From contig JAUXIH010000052.1 in the NCBI GenBank assembly GCA_030621105.1, positions 1 to 7,177 of the forward strand: a DNA stretch of 7,177 nucleotides. The letters are read 5' to 3'. The notes under the pieces are model-generated. The model did not search any database. It was not told the origin of the DNA and was given only the letters and a program-made list of their open reading frames with translations. The stretch's first letter is position 1. Each line of letters opens with the position of its first letter. Below are positions 6,576-7,177 of this stretch, one piece after another. Both the position numbers and the translations under genes were made by a program. The DNA comes from Dehalococcoidia bacterium (lineage in GTDB: Bacteria > Chloroflexota > Dehalococcoidia > GIF9 > AB-539-J10).

Positions 6576-6604
6576 ATCCTATCACATGTGGTGAAGTTCG
6601 GTAA
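6576..6604 (-). promoter_or_regulatory. Possible near-leaderless promoter of the ClpP-like gene
   Basis: On the minus strand TTACCG and TAGGAT (6576-6581) are 17 bp apart, and TGA directly precedes TAGGAT, giving an extended -10. The -10 box ends only 10 bp before the ATG, so the transcript would be almost leaderless. The same bases also supply the AGGA that could act as a ribosome binding site; both roles cannot hold at once. Hexamer matches are modest (3 of 6 and 4 of 6). Confidence 0.25.
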
Positions 6605-6744
6605 CAGGTTGAGCCATGCTAGAGAGGGAATTGGGAGACGACAGAGAAGTAGGAGAAGAGGCAAGAGTCAAACCCAACTTCTACAGTTTGTCGGAAAAAC
6701 AGTGGATTTTGAACGGGGATTGAGGGCATACGAGATCTTTGGCA

Positions 6745-6828
6745 CCATACCTCAGGCAGGTCGCACTGTCGGTGGTATGGCTACACCCACCACCTGAAGC
6801 CCCCTCCCCGCTACACCCTGGAGGGGAG
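6745..6828. repeat. Pair of adjacent inverted repeats with a repeated 9-mer
   Basis: Two 7-bp perfect stems stand in series, CCATACC (6745-6751) with GGTATGG (6774-6780) and CCCCTCC (6801-6807) with GGAGGGG (6820-6826). The second has an alternative register, CTCCCC (6804-6809) with GGGGAG (6823-6828). GCTACACCC recurs 30 bp apart, once at the foot of the first stem and once in the second loop. GGTGGT (6771-6776) can also pair with ACCACC (6789-6794), competing with the first stem. Confidence 0.45.
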
Positions 6829-6920
6829 TTCGTAGAAGATACCTCGAAGTTCTATGCCATTTCCTGCTCCGACATAACTGGAGGCTTGCCGTTCCCGTTG
6901 CTGAGGCGAGCACTGCATAA

Positions 6921-6953
6921 TGATAGCCACTGTTATTATGACAGTGGCTATCA
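6921..6953. repeat. Perfect 13-bp inverted repeat (strong hairpin)
   Basis: TGATAGCCACTGT (6921-6933) and ACAGTGGCTATCA (6941-6953) are exact reverse complements around the 7-nt loop TATTATG. It lies 42 bp downstream of the membrane-protein stop on the minus strand, where a terminator is expected. No T-run follows on either strand, so it is not a textbook intrinsic terminator. An alternative 6-bp stem, CATAAT (6916-6921) with ATTATG (6935-6940), overlaps and would exclude it. Confidence 0.75.
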
Positions 6954-6958
6954 CCTCT

Positions 6959-6979
6959 ATCCTCATATGAAGTGAGGAT
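6959..6979. repeat. Perfect 7-bp inverted repeat next to the larger hairpin
   Basis: ATCCTCA (6959-6965) and TGAGGAT (6973-6979) pair around the 7-nt loop TATGAAG, only 5 bp from the 13-bp hairpin. Both have 7-nt loops. Together they form a double hairpin right after the upstream gene's stop at 6995, possibly a transcription end or a 3' RNA-stabilising structure. Confidence 0.6.
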
Positions 6980-6994
6980 GTTTCGCCTTACAAA

Positions 6995-7177
6995 TCAGAT
7001 GCTCTTGGTACCTCGTAAAAAGCCGTAGGCTATCAACCCCCCCATCAGCGCTGTTGCTAGCTGGGGCCAGCTCATCATCATCGCCACATTTGCCGCCACC
7101 TTCTGGTTAACAAGTAGACTGGTAACTACTGAACTGGTGCCGAAGAGGAAGGCGAACTTCAAAACGCTGCCTGAGAC
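6995..7177 (-). CDS. Partial C-terminus of a putative integral membrane protein
   Basis: The reverse strand is open from the window edge to a TGA at 6995-6997, giving 60 residues with no start in the window. The segment has two hydrophobic stretches, FAFLFGTSSVVTSLLV (about residues 8-23) and a longer one around MMMSWPQLATALMGGLIAYG (33-52). It ends in a short polar tail, FLRGTKSI. This looks like two transmembrane helices joined by a short polar loop (NQKVAAN). I do not recognise the family. The uninterrupted frame, membrane-like composition and hairpins right after the stop support a real gene. It may be upstream of and partly co-transcribed with the ClpP-like gene, but the hairpins argue against strong read-through. 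Confidence 0.6.
   Translation of the reverse strand, partial: VSGSVLKFAFLFGTSSVVTSLLVNQKVAANVAMMMSWPQLATALMGGLIAYGFLRGTKSI

Larger units (their letters stand above)
6566..6994. other. Non-coding stretch rich in inverted repeats
   Basis: About 430 bp separate the membrane-protein stop (6995) from the ClpP-like start. Both strands contain only short open frames without ribosome binding sites or recognisable protein character. The right half is dense in inverted repeats: CCATACC/GGTATGG (6745-6780), CCCCTCC/GGAGGGG (6801-6826), and two strong hairpins (6921-6953 and 6959-6979). GCTACACCC occurs twice, at 6780-6788 and 6810-6818. The left half (6600-6740) is featureless to my eye. It could be a dispersed repeat, a structured RNA or a decayed element; I cannot tell which. 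Confidence 0.5.

Noticed and set aside
6583..6590. CACATGTG palindrome upstream of the ClpP-like gene
   Set aside because: An 8-bp palindrome is common by chance, and there is no second copy to suggest an operator.
6612..6724. Minus-strand open frame of about 36 codons beginning ATGCCCTCAATCCC
   Set aside because: Too short, no Shine-Dalgarno sequence and no recognisable similarity; kept as part of the non-coding stretch.
6739..6975. Plus-strand open frame of 78 codons in the gap
   Set aside because: It has no ribosome binding site, and it reads straight through two inverted-repeat stems (6801-6826 and 6921-6953) and into the hairpin at 6959-6979. Better explained as non-coding structured DNA.

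Overview
The window looks like bacterial chromosome of moderate GC content, probably from a Chloroflexota (Dehalococcoidia-like) organism. That placement rests on my recollection of how the L25 protein and the methyltransferase N-terminus look in that group, not on a search, so treat it as tentative. There are no rRNA genes, CRISPR arrays or recognisable insertion sequences.

Left part (1-1340): the first 38 codons of a minus-strand gene, probably a site-specific DNA methyltransferase, run off the left edge, with a small palindrome in its promoter region. A complete minus-strand tRNA-Val (anticodon CAC, CCA encoded) follows, with a clear sigma70-type promoter and two tandem hairpins downstream. 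A plus-strand gene for ribosomal protein L25 (rplY/ctc) then runs away from the tRNA.

Central and right part (1440-6565): four intact minus-strand genes. In transcription order they are a ClpP/crotonase-fold protease-like protein, a radical SAM protein of the spore-photoproduct-lyase-like (SplB, COG1533) type, a Mre11/SbcD-like metallophosphoesterase, and a Rad50/SbcC-like ATPase. The last two are 6 bp apart and surely form a nuclease-ATPase pair for processing DNA ends or structures. A 143-bp gap with an extended -10 promoter suggests they have their own transcription start. The ATPase is the most unusual protein: it has no CxxC zinc hook, a globular segment replaces the hook at the protein's centre, and the ABC signature, Q-loop and H-loop residues are altered.

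Right edge (6566-7177): about 430 bp without a convincing gene, rich in inverted repeats, then the C-terminal 60 residues of a minus-strand membrane protein that enters from the right edge.

All assignments come from reading motifs by eye; no database or structure comparison was possible.
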